In this document: in pieces, positions 1 to 7,428 of the stretch
How the letters are laid out: each line of letters begins with the position of its first letter
How positions within the stretch are numbered: position 1 is the stretch's first letter
Assembly (NCBI GenBank): GCA_045615765.1
Contig: JAZLFM010000021.1
Coordinates: forward strand, 1 to 43,798
Source of the DNA: UBA1715 sp045615765
Lineage (GTDB): Bacteria > Bacteroidota > Bacteroidia > Bacteroidales > UBA1715
Length of the DNA stretch: 43,798 nucleotides
Direction of reading: 5' to 3'
The notes under the pieces: model-generated
What the model saw: the letters and a program-made list of their open reading frames with translations, nothing else
Told to the model about the DNA's origin: nothing
Database searches by the model: none
Made by a program: the position numbers and the translations under genes

Positions 1-971
1 CGTGGGACATCAAAATTGATGACTAAATTTATGCCTTTTATGTCGATACCTCGACTCAACACATCAGTTGCCACCAACACGCGTGTTTGCTTTGCACGGA
101 AACGCAACAAAACTTCTTCTCGTTCTGCTTGTTCAAAATCCGAAGAAATGCCATCTATTGTCACATTTCGAATCTTCTTTTTTATTGCCGACACAATTGA
201 ATGTATATTCTTTTTTGTCGATGTAAATATAATTATACTATCATAGTCTAGATTTTGTTCTAGAATATGCGTTATTAAATCTACTTTCTGATGAGGATAT
301 GCCAAATAAGCCGATTGTTTAACGCCTTCTGCAGGTTTTGCAATTGCTATAGAAACAATTTTAGGTTCATGCAAAATTGTTGTTGCCAACTTTTGTATTT
401 CTGGAGCCATCGTTGCACTAAACAACATGGTCTGTCGTTTTTGCGGCACATACGACAAAATCTGACGGATATCATCAATAAATCCCATATCCAACATTCT
501 GTCGGCTTCGTCTAGCACTAAATGTCGCAAATTTTTCATAGACACATATCCTAAACGTAAATGAGCCATCAATCGTCCTGGAGTTGCGATTATTACATTC
601 GTTCCTTCGGTAAACGCTAATTTCTGTGAATCCCAATCTGCACCTTTATCTCCGCCATATACGGCCTTGCTTGTGGTATCGGTAAAATACGAAAATCCTT
701 GTAGTTCCTGGTCTATTTGTATGGCCAACTCACGAGTAGGAACAATTATTAAAGACGTAAATCCATGCGATCCATTTTTTACAAGATCCTGCAAAATTGG
801 TATCAAAAAAGTTGCAGTTTTTCCTGTTCCCGTCTGTGCGCAAGCAAGTAAATCATGTCCTTCAAGAGCGAGCGGAATCGCCTGTTCTTGAATAGGAGAC
901 GCTTTTTCGAAACGCATATAGGAAATTGCTTCCAATAATTTATCGTCTATCTGTAGTTCTTCAAATGTCAT
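1..971 (-). CDS. DEAD-box ATP-dependent RNA helicase, 3' end cut by window edge
   Basis: Reading the minus strand from an ATG at 971 gives 323 uninterrupted residues that run off the left edge. The protein shows the DEAD-box helicase motifs in order: a Q motif (FEKASPIQEQ, residues 21-30), Walker A AQTGTGKT (45-52), PTRELA (78-83), TPGRL (130-134), DEAD (154-157), SAT (185-187), then in the second RecA-like domain IIFTS (247-251) and DVLSRGID (303-310). The HRxGRxGR motif and the C-terminal tail lie beyond the window. It should unwind short RNA duplexes in ribosome assembly or RNA turnover. It resembles the RhlE/CshA branch, but without the tail no finer name is safe. A TAnnTTTG box 24 bases upstream of the start supports ATG 971. 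It is divergent from the metallopeptidase gene. Confidence 0.95.
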   Translation of the reverse strand, partial: MTFEELQIDDKLLEAISYMRFEKASPIQEQAIPLALEGHDLLACAQTGTGKTATFLIPILQDLVKNGSHGFTSLIIVPTRELAIQIDQELQGFSYFTDTTSKAVYGGDKGADWDSQKLAFTEGTNVIIATPGRLMAHLRLGYVSMKNLRHLVLDEADRMLDMGFIDDIRQILSYVPQKRQTMLFSATMAPEIQKLATTILHEPKIVSIAIAKPAEGVKQSAYLAYPHQKVDLITHILEQNLDYDSIIIFTSTKKNIHSIVSAIKKKIRNVTIDGISSDFEQAEREEVLLRFRAKQTRVLVATDVLSRGIDIKGINLVINFDVP

Positions 972-994
972 TTTACAGTTGTTTCAATATGACG

Positions 995-1002
995 CAAAAA
1001 TA
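995..1002 (-). promoter_or_regulatory. Bacteroidota -7 box for the DEAD-box helicase
   Basis: The minus strand reads TATTTTTG, a perfect TAnnTTTG box, ending 23 bases before the helicase ATG. No clear -33 TTTG is seen. It lies back to back with the box at 1063-1070 in a short divergent intergenic region. Confidence 0.6.
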
Positions 1003-1062
1003 CCACATTTATACAAGAAAACATACCAGCAGAAAAAGTAAACGCCGTATTAAGTAAATTTC

Positions 1063-1070
1063 TATTTTTG
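1063..1070 (+). promoter_or_regulatory. Bacteroidota -7 box for the zinc metallopeptidase
   Basis: TATTTTTG matches TAnnTTTG and ends 18 bases before the ATG at 1089. Its position just upstream of that ATG, overlapping a more upstream in-frame ATG at 1068, favours the downstream start. Confidence 0.6.
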
Positions 1071-1088
1071 CACAAAAATTTTAGAATT

Positions 1089-1961
1089 ATGAAATTAACA
1101 GGAAGACGCGAAAGTACAAATGTTGAAGATCGTCGTGGAATGGGCGGCGGAGCAAAAGCAGGATTAGGTATCGGTGGTATTCTTATCGTAGCTCTTATGA
1201 CTTTCCTTTCGGGAGGAGATTTAGGCGATGTTGTAACACAAGTTGTACAAAACGGCGGTGCAGAAGCACTACAAGGAGCCACTCAAGGAAATACTACTAA
1301 ATTCACAAAAGAAGAAGAAGAACTTGCGAAATTCTCTAGACAAATTCTTGCCGGAACCGAAGATGTTTGGTCCGAAGTTTTTAGAAAAATGGGCAAGAAA
1401 TACACTCCCCCAACATTAGTTTTATTTACCGGACAAGTATCGAGCGCTTGTGGAAACGCTAGTTCTTCTGTTGGTCCATTTTATTGCTCTGGTGACCAAA
1501 AGTTATACATAGACCTTTCGTTCTTTACCCAAATGAAAAAACAACTTGGTGCCGATGGTGATTTCGCGTACGCATACGTTATCGCCCACGAAGTCGGCCA
1601 CCACGTTGAAAATCTTCTTGGAATACTTGGCAATGCTCATAATCAAATGAATCAAGTAAACAAAACTGAAGCAAACAAAATCAGTGTTCGTCTTGAATTA
1701 CTTGCAGACTACTACGCCGGCGTATGGGCACACTACGACAACCAAAAATACCAATCGCTTGAAAGCGGCGACGTAGAAGAAGCCATAGACTGCGCACAAA
1801 AAATCGGAGACAATTATCTACAAGAAAAAGCAAGAGGCTACAGCCAACCAGAAAGTTTCACACACGGAACATCCAAACAACGTATGAAGTGGTTAAATCT
1901 TGGAATCAAAACTGGTGACATGAACACTACAACATTCGGAATTCCAGAAAAAGATTTATAA
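1089..1961 (+). CDS. ypfJ: Neutral zinc metallopeptidase, YpfJ family
   Basis: This 290-residue protein belongs to the putative neutral zinc metallopeptidase family (E. coli YpfJ type). It begins with the family hallmark MKLTGRRESTNVEDRRG, followed by a Gly-rich stretch and one membrane helix (about residues 23-42), so the catalytic part probably lies outside the inner membrane. The zinc-binding HEVGH sits at about residues 167-171, and the later ELLADYYAGVWAH segment is the usual position of the third ligand. An in-frame ATG at 1068 would add seven residues, but it overlaps the -7 box, so 1089 is preferred. No substrate is known for the family. A strong bidirectional terminator follows at 1981-2012. 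The gene stands alone. Confidence 0.93.
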   Translation: MKLTGRRESTNVEDRRGMGGGAKAGLGIGGILIVALMTFLSGGDLGDVVTQVVQNGGAEALQGATQGNTTKFTKEEEELAKFSRQILAGTEDVWSEVFRKMGKKYTPPTLVLFTGQVSSACGNASSSVGPFYCSGDQKLYIDLSFFTQMKKQLGADGDFAYAYVIAHEVGHHVENLLGILGNAHNQMNQVNKTEANKISVRLELLADYYAGVWAHYDNQKYQSLESGDVEEAIDCAQKIGDNYLQEKARGYSQPESFTHGTSKQRMKWLNLGIKTGDMNTTTFGIPEKDL

Positions 1962-1980
1962 TAATTCACTATAAGACAAC

Positions 1981-2012
1981 AAAAAAGGGCGTATTTGCAT
2001 ACGCCCTTTTTT
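1981..2012. terminator. Bidirectional terminator between converging genes
   Basis: A perfect 14-bp stem (AAAAAAGGGCGTAT, loop TTGC, and its complement) has an A-run on one side and a T-run on the other. It can terminate both the metallopeptidase (+) and the exported protein (-). Confidence 0.9.
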
Positions 2013-2031
2013 GTTACATTTCATACAGATA

Positions 2032-2445
2032 CTATAGTTTTTTTGGCTTTTCCGACAAATAAACCTTACCAGTAGATTTGTCATCATATACTATAAAAAG
2101 CATGTGTTGCGCCATCTTACTCTTAGTTTTGTCATTCATATACAACAACACTCCTTTTTCTTCATTTTTATCAACGAATGCATAGACTTTGGTAGTTAAC
2201 TGGCCTTGTTTTTCTTCTTGTTTTTTCAAGATTGTAAATATATTTTCATCTCCCCAAACAAACGTATCCCCATCTTGAAGAACTGTTATGTTTGTTGTAA
2301 TCAAGGAATCTGTTTTATTCGTTTCCTTTTCGAAACTGCCTGAAAAAAATATATGCCAAAGTAATTTTTCGCTTTTTTGAGCGTATGAATTCACACTACA
2401 AAACACCAACAAAACGAAACAAATAAGTAAACTATTCTTCTTCAT
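2032..2445 (-). CDS. Small exported protein of unknown function
   Basis: A 137-residue protein with a clear signal peptide: Lys-Lys, a hydrophobic core to about residue 20, and a likely cut after SYA, leaving a mature protein that starts at Gln. The rest is rich in Lys, Glu and Asp with alternating short hydrophobic stretches (LLYMND, MLFIVYDD), consistent with a small beta-rich periplasmic or surface protein. I do not recognise a family. A poly-A tract lies upstream and a TAATTTTG box at 2453-2460 is almost on top of the start, probably too close to act as its promoter. The gene is flanked by terminators on both sides, so it is probably transcribed alone. Confidence 0.8.
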   Translation of the reverse strand: MKKNSLLICFVLLVFCSVNSYAQKSEKLLWHIFFSGSFEKETNKTDSLITTNITVLQDGDTFVWGDENIFTILKKQEEKQGQLTTKVYAFVDKNEEKGVLLYMNDKTKSKMAQHMLFIVYDDKSTGKVYLSEKPKKL

Positions 2446-2542
2446 AATACTTCAAAATTAAAAACAAAGAAAAAAAAAAAAAATTACACGTCCTAATTTT
2501 ATTGACATTTTTCAGCATATTTCCCATTAATAGACAAAACAA

Positions 2543-2570
2543 AAAAGGTTACCATTTCTGATAACCTTTT
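2543..2570 (-). terminator. Terminator after the Ser/Thr-rich exported protein
   Basis: A 9-bp stem (AAAAGGTTA with its complement) around a 10-base loop. On the minus strand it is followed by a T-rich run. It ends the gene at 2592-3314 before the next minus-strand gene. Confidence 0.75.
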
Positions 2571-2591
2571 ATTCAAATAAGAGTTTGCTTA

Positions 2592-3314
2592 CTATCTTGT
2601 GCTTTGAGTAGTTCTTGAACCTGTGTTATTGCTTGAAGAAGAACTACTTGAACGAGTTGAACTTGATCTTGTAGAACCATTCGAAGAGCTACTTGAAGAA
2701 GTGCTACTAGAACTTTTCACTTGGTTTGAAGACGAAGAAGATGAAGTTCTTGTGCTTGCACTTTTTTCTGTGCTTGTCTTCACTGTTGTTGAAGTTGTAG
2801 AACTTGCAGGTTTCGATGATCTTGTAGAGTTCGTGCTTCTCACTTCTCCATGAACACCACTTTTGTTATTAGACGATGTAGCTGGTTTTACAGGAGCAGG
2901 TTTATGTTGTCCCTTAGGAGCTACACGAACTGGTTCTGAATGAACTACATGTGTATGGTGTTCTACTCTATGAGGATAAGCAACTGTTACTATCGTCACT
3001 GGTTTTGTATATCTATTAGAAGACACATAAATATGATTGTCACCAGTAAATGTTGCTACCACACGAGAATTTCTTGGAACATCGATACGGCAATCGTACA
3101 ACAATTCTTGACGAGCTGTTTCTGTATAGATTTCAACTCGATATACCCCACGAATCAAATTCGATATAGTAACTTGGCTATAGTATGAATAATACTTTTC
3201 GCCATTGATATATACAGAGAATGGAACATCAACTTCACCTCTAATTACTAATTCGGAAGCAAATAACTGCACTGTGCAGAAGATAATTGCTAATACTGAA
3301 AATACTCGTTTCAT
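2592..3314 (-). CDS. Exported protein with Ser/Thr-rich low-complexity tail
   Basis: 240 residues. A signal peptide (cut near residue 20, after FAS) precedes a beta-rich domain of about residues 20-110 (FSVYINGEKYYSYYSQ, IRGVYRVEIYTE), which looks like the PEGA-like or DUF4476-neighbour domains of Bacteroidota surface proteins, although I cannot assign it firmly. A His/Pro/Val linker (about 110-145) follows, and then roughly 95 residues that are almost only Ser, Thr, Arg, Asn and Lys. The tail looks disordered and would be a good target for O-glycosylation, which is known in Bacteroidota on D(S/T)(A/I/L/V/M/T) sites; such sites are not obvious here. An uncommonly perfect Shine-Dalgarno precedes the start. 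The acidic antisense frame is an artefact of the repetitive serine codons. Confidence 0.8.
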   Translation of the reverse strand: MKRVFSVLAIIFCTVQLFASELVIRGEVDVPFSVYINGEKYYSYYSQVTISNLIRGVYRVEIYTETARQELLYDCRIDVPRNSRVVATFTGDNHIYVSSNRYTKPVTIVTVAYPHRVEHHTHVVHSEPVRVAPKGQHKPAPVKPATSSNNKSGVHGEVRSTNSTRSSKPASSTTSTTVKTSTEKSASTRTSSSSSSNQVKSSSSTSSSSSSNGSTRSSSTRSSSSSSSNNTGSRTTQSTR

Positions 3315-3321
3315 AACTCTA

Positions 3322-3328
3322 TCCTCCT
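3322..3328 (-). promoter_or_regulatory. Perfect Shine-Dalgarno AGGAGGA
   Basis: The minus strand reads AGGAGGA, 7 bases before the ATG at 3314. Most genes in this window have no such element, as is normal in Bacteroidota where the anti-SD is largely unused, so this one stands out. It fixes the start of the Ser/Thr-rich protein. Confidence 0.75.
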
Positions 3329-3419
3329 AAAAGTTTAAATCATTAATTTCGTTTTTTAATCATAATACAAATGGCGTGCCAAAATTATTCTTAACACAGC
3401 AAATGCATATAAATAAGAA

Positions 3420-3441
3420 AAGCCCAACTTTCGTTAGGCTT
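3420..3441 (-). terminator. Terminator of tRNA-Asp
   Basis: The minus strand forms AAGCCTAAC-GAAA-GTTGGGCTT, a 9-bp stem with one G-T pair closed by a GNRA tetraloop, followed by TTCTTATTT. It begins five bases after the tRNA 3' end. Confidence 0.85.
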
Positions 3442-3445
3442 TCTG

Positions 3446-3519
3446 CGGTGCGGACGGGACTCGAACCCGCGACCCTCGGCGTGACAGGCCGATATTCTAA
3501 CCAGCTGAACTACCGCACC
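3446..3519 (-). tRNA. tRNA-Asp (anticodon GTC)
   Basis: The minus strand folds as a 74-nt tRNA. The acceptor stem is GGTGCGG paired with CCGCACC, the D arm contains AGCTGGTTAGA, the anticodon stem TCGGC/GCCGA encloses the loop CTGTCAC with anticodon GTC (Asp), and the T arm contains GGTTCGA. The discriminator is G, as tRNA-Asp requires. CCA is not encoded, so it is added after transcription. A -7 box lies 15 bases upstream and a terminator follows directly, so this is a single-gene transcript. Confidence 0.97.
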
Positions 3520-3533
3520 AGATTTTTGATGTG

Positions 3534-3563
3534 CAAATGTACACTTTTTTTCATTCGTACAAA
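3534..3563 (-). promoter_or_regulatory. Promoter of tRNA-Asp
   Basis: The minus strand has TTTG (3560-3563), an 18-base spacer and TACATTTG (3534-3541), matching the Bacteroidota -33/-7 pattern, placed 15 bases before the tRNA. Confidence 0.75.
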
Positions 3564-3628
3564 TGTTTTCTATGATTTTTTTTCATTTTTATATTTTACG
3601 TAATTGCAAATTACTATAATTCAATGAA

Positions 3629-4636
3629 TTACGATGATTTATTTTTATACATTTTTTCTATAACAGCAACCACAGATACAGCTTCGGAAGGTGATACAAC
3701 AGGCTTTGTTCTGTTCAATACAGCATCTATCACATTTTGAATCAAACACTTATGATTATAAAACTTAGATTGGTTCTGTTTTTCTACCTCAACACAATAT
3801 TGACGCATATTTTCCGGCAAATTGTAATTTTTTATAGAACAACACGCAATTTCATCCATATATTGTCCGGAAATCTTTACCGTTCCACACTCTCCTACTA
3901 CCAAAAGAGAACTTTCCAATGTAGAGTTCCACACTGCTGTACTATACGAAAACGTACCAATTCCTCCTTTTACAAACTCAAAATTTACAATCCCGCTATC
4001 TTCAAAGTCTATCATATTTTGATGAGAGAAGTTAAAAAATCGTGATTGTACATTGGTAACATCACCAAACAACCAACACATCATATCTATATAATGAGAA
4101 AATTGCGTGAACATCGTACCACCATCTAACGAACTCGTTCCATGCCAACTTTGTTTTGTATAGTAGCGTTCGTCACGATTCCAATAACAATTCACATCTA
4201 CCATATATATATTCCCCAACAAATTGTTGGAAACAACGTCATGCAGCCATTGTGAAACAGGAGAAAAACGATTCTGCATCACACAAAAAACATGTCGGTT
4301 CACTTCCTCCGACTTTTGTATAACACGTAAAGCATCTTCTGTCGTTAATGTAAATGGTTTCTCCACAACCACATGATGTTTTGACTCTAAAACAGCCAAT
4401 GCATGATTGGCGTGCAATCCATTAGGCGTACAAACTACAGCAACATCAAACGGTAAATTTGCTTCAAGCAGTTGATCTATTGATGCAAAGACAGGACAAG
4501 ACAGAGATTCATATCGATTTCGTACTAATGAATTCTCATCACACAAAGCAACCAACTGTGCTTCTGTATTCTGTTGAATAAGATTCACATATCGTTCACC
4601 GATAAAACCACAACCAATTACAACAAAACGAACCAT
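3629..4636 (-). CDS. wbpB: Gfo/Idh/MocA oxidoreductase, WlbA/WbpB-like sugar 3-dehydrogenase
   Basis: 335 residues, third and last gene of the cassette, starting directly after the acetyltransferase stop. The N-terminal Rossmann fold has GCGFIG (8-13), and the EKP motif (92-94) typical of Gfo/Idh/MocA enzymes follows. The conserved GGTMFTQFSHYID stretch around residues 173-185 holds the likely catalytic His. With its two partners the best fit is the NAD-dependent oxidase that makes the 3-keto form of UDP-GlcNAcA in the WbpB/WlbA pathway for 2,3-diacetamido-2,3-dideoxy uronic acids in surface glycans. The family covers many sugars, so the assignment rests mainly on context. No clear terminator follows; the 109 bases to tRNA-Asp hold only small AT-rich palindromes and the tRNA promoter. 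Confidence 0.85.
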   Translation of the reverse strand: MVRFVVIGCGFIGERYVNLIQQNTEAQLVALCDENSLVRNRYESLSCPVFASIDQLLEANLPFDVAVVCTPNGLHANHALAVLESKHHVVVEKPFTLTTEDALRVIQKSEEVNRHVFCVMQNRFSPVSQWLHDVVSNNLLGNIYMVDVNCYWNRDERYYTKQSWHGTSSLDGGTMFTQFSHYIDMMCWLFGDVTNVQSRFFNFSHQNMIDFEDSGIVNFEFVKGGIGTFSYSTAVWNSTLESSLLVVGECGTVKISGQYMDEIACCSIKNYNLPENMRQYCVEVEKQNQSKFYNHKCLIQNVIDAVLNRTKPVVSPSEAVSVVAVIEKMYKNKSS

Positions 4637-5215
4637 TTATTGTTTTCTTACAACTTGACCTTGAACCAATTCATACACCTGATTAGTTTCTGGACAAATA
4701 GCTTTGTTATTGTTATCAAATTCAAGTTTCACACCATTTTCGCTAACCCATCCTATTTGTTTTGCTGGATTTCCAACCACCAAAGCATACGGTTTCACAT
4801 TCTTGGTTATAACCGATCCCGCACCTACTAACGCATATTCGCCTATTTCCGTTCCACACACAATTGTAGCATTTGCCCCTATTGATGCACCTTTTCGGAC
4901 TATTGTCTGTTTAAATTCACTCTTTCTATTTACAAAGCTACGAGGATTCAAAACATTAGTAAAGACCATAGACGGTCCCAAAAACACATCATCTTCACAA
5001 ACAACACCGGCATATACCGACACATTATTCTGTATTTTCACATTATTTCCCAGCATAACGCCGGAAGCAACCATAACATTTTGACCAATGTTACAATTTG
5101 CTCCTATTTTACAATCAGACATTATATGCGAGAAATGCCAAATTTTTGTTCCACTACCAATGAAACAATTCTCATCAATCACCGCAGTCGAATGTGCAAA
5201 ATAGTTTGTTTCCAT
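4637..5215 (-). CDS. wbpD: UDP-sugar 3-N-acetyltransferase, WbpD/WlbB-like, hexapeptide repeat
   Basis: 192 residues, almost entirely left-handed beta-helix hexapeptide repeats (IGSGTK, IGANCN, IGQNVM, LGNNVK, IGANAT, IGEYAL and others). The segments KIWHFSHI, GQNVMV, FLGPSMVFTNVLNPR and GASIGANATIVCG are the signature of the WbpD/WlbB group, which acetylates the 3-amino group of UDP-2-acetamido-3-amino-2,3-dideoxy-glucuronate using acetyl-CoA. The His in WHFSHI is near the usual catalytic position, though I have not aligned it. The gene lies one base after the aminotransferase and abuts the oxidoreductase, so the three are surely co-transcribed and probably translated in series. This is the most diagnostic member of the cassette. 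Confidence 0.93.
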   Translation of the reverse strand: METNYFAHSTAVIDENCFIGSGTKIWHFSHIMSDCKIGANCNIGQNVMVASGVMLGNNVKIQNNVSVYAGVVCEDDVFLGPSMVFTNVLNPRSFVNRKSEFKQTIVRKGASIGANATIVCGTEIGEYALVGAGSVITKNVKPYALVVGNPAKQIGWVSENGVKLEFDNNNKAICPETNQVYELVQGQVVRKQ

Positions 5216-5216
5216 A

Positions 5217-6344
5217 TTATCTAAAAGACAAGATAGTCGTCGTTATATAGTTTATTTGTTCTTCATCCATTTCGGTATGAATTGGCAAAGAAAGAACTTG
5301 TTTTGCCAATTGCTCAGAAACAGGGAAAGAACCTTCCGCATACCTTACATCCGAATATGCTGGTTGCAAATGTAGCGGAATTGGATAGTATATCATTGTC
5401 GGTATTTCTTTTTCTTCCAAATATTTTCTGAAATCATTTCTGTTCACGTCAGAATGCACTTGTATTGTATATTGATTATACACACATTCCGATTGAGGAT
5501 TTTTCCCCGGAATTGTAATAAAATCACCAGACGAAAAAGATGCATCATACAAAGAAGCGACCCAATGTCTTTTCGCCGTATATTCTTGTAAATGACGAAG
5601 TTTCACATTCAGAACAGCAGCCTGCAAACTATCCAATCGTGAATTCACACCAACCATATCATACACATAGCGTTCCTTCATACCGTGATTAGCTATACAA
5701 CGAGCTTTTTGTGCCAAGCTATCATTATTGGTAAGAATAGCACCGCCGTCTCCAAATGCTCCTAAATTTTTTGACGGGAAAAAGGACAAACAGCCCAAAT
5801 CTCCCATACATCCAGAGAACATTTTCTGTCCATCATCAAGAACATATTCCGCACCAATCGACTGGCATGCATCTTCCAAGACAAACAAATTGTACTTTTT
5901 GGCCAAATGCAAAATTGTATTCATATCGGCATTTTGTCCAAATAAATGAACAGGAACCATTGCCTTTGTTTTATTTGAAATTACAGACTCAATCTTATCT
6001 GCATCTATACAAAATGTATCGGGACGCACATCCACAAAAACAGGCACAAGCCCCAACCGTACAATCACCTCAACTGTAGAGACAAACGTAAAAGGAGTTG
6101 TAATGACTTCATCTCCTTTTTCTAAACCTAAAGCGAGAAGCGAAACCAACAAAGCATCAGTACCATTACCTACAGGAATAACATTTTTAACACGCAAATA
6201 TTGTTGTAAATTTTCCTGAAACTCAAGCACCTTACCACCTTTCACAAATGCTGCAGAATCCAAAACATCTTGCACTTCGAGACGCAATTCATCTTGGATC
6301 TTTTCCGTTTGACCTTGCAGGTCTAGCATTTTGATTGGCTTCAT
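5217..6344 (-). CDS. wbpE: DegT/DnrJ/EryC1 aminotransferase, WbpE/WlbC-like
   Basis: 375 residues from the ATG at 6344. The frame stays open upstream to 6398, but the longer start overlaps the promoter region and MKPIKMLDLQGQ is the usual family beginning. The fold-type I PLP signature is clear: LEDACQS (Asp158, which contacts the pyridine nitrogen), and SFFPSKNLGAFGDGG with the Schiff-base Lys at about 192. By context it transfers an amino group from glutamate to the 3-keto sugar made by the WbpB-like enzyme. It is the first gene of the three-gene operon, driven by a -7 box at 6368-6375 and divergent from the outer-membrane protein gene. No wbpA-like 6-dehydrogenase or wbpI-like epimerase is in the window. 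Confidence 0.92.
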   Translation of the reverse strand: MKPIKMLDLQGQTEKIQDELRLEVQDVLDSAAFVKGGKVLEFQENLQQYLRVKNVIPVGNGTDALLVSLLALGLEKGDEVITTPFTFVSTVEVIVRLGLVPVFVDVRPDTFCIDADKIESVISNKTKAMVPVHLFGQNADMNTILHLAKKYNLFVLEDACQSIGAEYVLDDGQKMFSGCMGDLGCLSFFPSKNLGAFGDGGAILTNNDSLAQKARCIANHGMKERYVYDMVGVNSRLDSLQAAVLNVKLRHLQEYTAKRHWVASLYDASFSSGDFITIPGKNPQSECVYNQYTIQVHSDVNRNDFRKYLEEKEIPTMIYYPIPLHLQPAYSDVRYAEGSFPVSEQLAKQVLSLPIHTEMDEEQINYITTTILSFR

Positions 6345-6367
6345 AAATTCATATAGATCATTGTTTA

Positions 6368-6375
6368 CAAAATTA
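6368..6375 (-). promoter_or_regulatory. -7 box of the WbpE-D-B cassette
   Basis: The minus strand reads TAATTTTG, 23 bases before the ATG at 6344. A possible -33 TTGG lies 20 bases further and would overlap the opposite-strand box at 6387-6394, so the two divergent promoters may compete. Confidence 0.55.
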
Positions 6376-6386
6376 GAGAAAATCAC

Positions 6387-6394
6387 TACTTTTG
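6387..6394 (+). promoter_or_regulatory. -7 box of the outer-membrane protein-recG pair
   Basis: TACTTTTG matches TAnnTTTG, 35 bases before the ATG at 6430. It excludes the longer in-frame start at 6331. Confidence 0.6.
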
Positions 6395-6429
6395 CCAATA
6401 TATTTACCGATTTTTATCAGCAATCGACA

Positions 6430-7428
6430 ATGAGAAAGTCATTTTCTGTACTATTTTTTTCACTTGCTATACTAGTCTGCACCACCGTTTCTGCCCAAAC
6501 CGTGCTTTGGAATGTCGGACATGATTTCATCGGCGACAACAGAGAATTTACAACAAACTACGGTTTCCCCGAAACAATATTAGGCACCCGCCTATCACTT
6601 ACCGGTGGATTAGAAATTGATAGTAACCAAACTATACATGCAGGCGGAAGCTACCTTATTGAACACGGAGAAAAAATGTTTGCTCACGAGCCTGTACTTA
6701 CATGCTTTTACCAATACAAAAACAAGTTCCTTAATTTTCAAATCGGTTCTTTTCCTATAGAAAACGCTGATTTTCCTAAAATTGCATACACAGATTCTTT
6801 ATTATACTACCGTCCTAATTATCAAGGAGCACGAGGTATATTTTCACATAAATATGGAACCCAAACTGTTCTCTTTGATTGGTACACACAAGTAAATGCA
6901 GGATACTGCGAAAAATTTGTAACAGGTTTTAGCGGCATCACTAAGTTTTGGAACTTTTTCATAACTGATATGTTTTATTATCGCCATCATGCCGAAGGTG
7001 AACGAGGCAAAAAATCCGTTGCCGACAATGGTATTTTTGGATTAAATCTTGGTTATGATGTTAAAAATACTTGGTTAGATTCTCTTTCTATCTCTGGTGG
7101 ATTTGTAAACACTTGGTACAGCAACCATAAAGATACAACCATAGTTAGTCCACTTCGTTCTTTAGCCTTTTATGGCACATTTTATATACAAAAGAAAATA
7201 TTTGGTATTGACGCCATTTACTACAAAGGAGACGGCACTCACCTTCCACTCGGAGATCCTTTATTCCGTTGTGGAAATTACAGCAGAATCGACGCTATAA
7301 TTTATGCATTAAACAGACCTAACGTACAAGCTAGTTTCCGTTGGTGTATGCATTATTTAGATGGTATTTGGGACAACTCACAACAAATCTACCTACGAGT
7401 AAGATTAAGCGGAAGAAAAGAGAAATGA
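6430..7428 (+). CDS. Probable outer-membrane beta-barrel protein of unknown function
   Basis: 332 residues from the ATG at 6430, which gives a clean signal peptide (MRKSF, hydrophobic core, likely cut after VSA before QTV). The in-frame upstream extension would bury the signal peptide and the -7 box. The mature protein is dense in Tyr, Phe, Trp and Gly with short alternating strands (FYQYKNKFLNFQIGSF, TVLFDWYTQVNAGY, FWNFFITDMFYYRHH) and ends with an amphipathic strand plus a basic tip (YLRVRLSGRKEK). This is the look of an outer-membrane beta-barrel of the porin-like or DUF-type in Bacteroidota. I do not recognise the family. Its TGA stop overlaps the recG ATG, so the two are translationally coupled. 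Confidence 0.82.
   Translation: MRKSFSVLFFSLAILVCTTVSAQTVLWNVGHDFIGDNREFTTNYGFPETILGTRLSLTGGLEIDSNQTIHAGGSYLIEHGEKMFAHEPVLTCFYQYKNKFLNFQIGSFPIENADFPKIAYTDSLLYYRPNYQGARGIFSHKYGTQTVLFDWYTQVNAGYCEKFVTGFSGITKFWNFFITDMFYYRHHAEGERGKKSVADNGIFGLNLGYDVKNTWLDSLSISGGFVNTWYSNHKDTTIVSPLRSLAFYGTFYIQKKIFGIDAIYYKGDGTHLPLGDPLFRCGNYSRIDAIIYALNRPNVQASFRWCMHYLDGIWDNSQQIYLRVRLSGRKEK

Noticed and set aside
16..891. Three plus-strand frames of 74-76 residues at the left edge
   Set aside because: They lie antisense to the DEAD-box helicase, whose conserved motifs on the minus strand leave no doubt about the real frame.
2623..2853. Acidic Leu/Glu-rich plus-strand frame
   Set aside because: It is the antisense of the serine-rich tail; repeated TCT/AGT-type codons on the other strand read as Leu, Glu and Val codons here.
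3376..3603. Plus-strand frame across tRNA-Asp
   Set aside because: It runs through the tRNA and its terminator; the translated VRTGLEPATLGVTGR is the familiar false hit of tRNA antisense sequence.
3600..3614. Palindrome GTAATT-GCA-AATTAC after the WbpB-like gene
   Set aside because: Short AT-only stem with no T-run; too weak to call as a terminator or operator.
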